Shown here: piece by piece, positions 63,105 through 64,000 of the stretch
Layout of the letters: each line of letters starts with the position of its first letter
How positions within the stretch are numbered: position 1 is the first letter of the stretch
Source: Rhodococcus sp. G-MC3
Lineage (GTDB): Bacteria > Actinomycetota > Actinomycetes > Mycobacteriales > Mycobacteriaceae
Reading direction: 5' to 3'
NCBI RefSeq assembly: GCF_030063335.1
Contig: NZ_JASISW010000010.1
Coordinates: 62,001 to 126,000, forward strand
Length of the DNA stretch: 64,000 nucleotides
Notes under the pieces: model-generated
Seen by the model: the letters and a program-made list of their open reading frames with translations, nothing else
Databases searched by the model: none
Told to the model about the DNA's origin: nothing
Program-made: the position numbers and the translations under genes

Positions 63105-64000
63105 TCAAACACGCACGGCCTCCCTGCTACGAAACCGGCTGTTCAGCCAGGTCGCCGCGGGGGTCTCGACCCACCGGTAGATAATTTCCGAGACCACCGC
63201 AGTGACGACAACGAAGGCTACGACGGCTCCGGTTGGACCGGTGTACGGGACGACATTCTCGTAGACCCGGTAAAGAATCAGAGTGTGCACCAGATAGATC
63301 GCGTAGCTGCGGGTACCGGTCCACCGGATGAAAGCCCAGTGAGCAACTCGTCCGTCGTAGCGCCCGAGGAGCAGCACCAGTCCAGTAACGACGATGATCG
63401 TCCACAGGTACTTGTCACCTGCCCAGTAGGCGTGCGCATCCGTCGCCAGACGAACGACCTCGGCCTGGGCGATGACGGCAACCACCACCCACCTCCACGC
63501 GACGATGCGCGCCCAGCCCAAGTAGATGATCTGACCGAGGAACAGGGTCGGGAGTGTCGCGGCGATCTTCGACAGCATCGGTACCGACCACGGCTGCGGA
63601 ACGTAGAGGTTGTTGACGATCACCACCGCACACCCAGCGGCACCGAGCAGCGGAACGAGGATGGGTCGTTTCCGCAGGATGTCGCGCGCCACCACGCAGT
63701 ACAGGTAGAACATCAGCTGAACGGTCAGTGTCCACGTGACGCCGAGGACCGCGACCTCGGGTTCGAGGAAAAATCCGCCGAGTACGAAGCTGAACGCGGC
63801 CTCGGAGTTACTGATGCCGTTCTGGCCGCTGAACATGCCGTTGATGCCGAGTCTCACGAACAGAATCGCCAGCGCGACGGCTACCCACAGCGCTGGAATC
63901 AGCCTGGACAGGCGACTGACAGCGAAGTCACGTCGCGATTGCCGCATCGCCGATCTGGTCACCAAGAGGCCGGTGAGCAGCATGAAGATAGCAACGCCGA
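63105..64000 (-). CDS. Acyltransferase-3 family membrane protein (N-terminus beyond window)
   Basis: About 298 codons are present and the start lies outside the window. The protein is polytopic with the acyltransferase-3 pattern: GVAIFMLLTGLLVTRSAM (start of the conserved FFxLSGFL-like region), RLSRLIPALWVAVALAILFV and TWTLTVQLMFYLYCVV. The usual catalytic His of the first helix is in the missing part. Such enzymes acylate extracellular sugars or wall polymers. It ends convergently with the LLM gene. Confidence 0.88.
   Translation of the reverse strand, partial: GVAIFMLLTGLLVTRSAMRQSRRDFAVSRLSRLIPALWVAVALAILFVRLGINGMFSGQNGISNSEAAFSFVLGGFFLEPEVAVLGVTWTLTVQLMFYLYCVVARDILRKRPILVPLLGAAGCAVVIVNNLYVPQPWSVPMLSKIAATLPTLFLGQIIYLGWARIVAWRWVVVAVIAQAEVVRLATDAHAYWAGDKYLWTIIVVTGLVLLLGRYDGRVAHWAFIRWTGTRSYAIYLVHTLILYRVYENVVPYTGPTGAVVAFVVVTAVVSEIIYRWVETPAATWLNSRFRSREAVRV

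Noticed and set aside
61612..63108. A 498-codon minus-strand frame including the rhodanese
   Set aside because: Only the last 114 codons look like protein; the rest is antisense to the LLM oxidoreductase.

Overview
The window looks like chromosome from a mycolic-acid-producing actinobacterium, most likely Rhodococcus in the broad sense or a close Nocardiaceae relative. The evidence is high-GC codon use, a complete mycolate/arabinogalactan gene block, F420-dependent LLM enzymes, LGFP-repeat cell-wall proteins and gene order close to the Mycobacterium tuberculosis Rv3800c-Rv3843c segment. Species cannot be fixed from the sequence alone. No tRNA, rRNA or CRISPR array was recognised.

Region 1 (1-18.2 kb, minus strand) is the cell-envelope block: pks13 (cut by the window start), fadD32, an F420-type LLM oxidoreductase, a Culp6-like serine esterase, a DUF732 lipoprotein, three mycolyltransferases (one carrying LGFP repeats), aftB, ubiA-type DPPR synthase, a PAP2 phosphatase, glfT2 and glf. 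glf-glfT2-PAP2-ubiA-aftB overlap end to end and should be one operon that makes the galactan and the arabinose donor and caps the arabinan. The mycolyltransferases then load mycolates made by FadD32/Pks13.

Region 2 (18.2-23.1 kb) holds cobF-cobM (corrin ring methylation), a secreted PGRP/amidase with LGFP repeats and a HAD phosphatase. The last two converge on a perfect 40-bp palindrome.

Region 3 (23.1-36.5 kb) interrupts the order HAD phosphatase - PlsC acyltransferase seen in M. tuberculosis (Rv3813c-Rv3814c). It is a patchwork of small hypothetical genes, a LysE pseudogene, a truncated dehalogenase, frameshifted genes, an IS1380-type transposase scar, GtrA, MarR with its likely target, an HTH gene with a self-overlapping inverted repeat, and an ECF sigma factor with a membrane-anchored C-terminal extension. 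No integrase is present, so it reads as an old, decaying variable region.

Region 4 (36.5-46.2 kb) mixes conserved genes (PlsC, serS, ankyrin protein, Rv3835-like septum protein, minimal zincin) with a lipoprotein, an AraC regulator, an APC permease and an NDH-2-like flavoprotein.

Region 5 (46.2-50.8 kb) contains cobalt transporter genes cbtB-cbtA under a cobalamin riboswitch, a divergent atypical histidine phosphatase, and a three-gene PE-like / PPE-like / EspG-like cassette with no type VII secretion core nearby. This cassette is the most interesting system in the window.

Region 6 (50.8-64 kb) returns to conserved order: histidine phosphatase, pheA, DUF2867/TetR pair, DUF2470 protein with an iron box, CPBP protease, LCP ligase, two ferritins with iron boxes between them, DUF5926, glycerophosphodiesterase, DUF4328 and rhodanese genes, a cluster of DnaA boxes, an LLM oxidoreductase and a partial acyltransferase-3 gene.

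Two families of dispersed palindromes (a 49-bp element in three copies and a ~50-bp element in two copies) sit only between convergent gene ends, where they probably act as bidirectional terminators.
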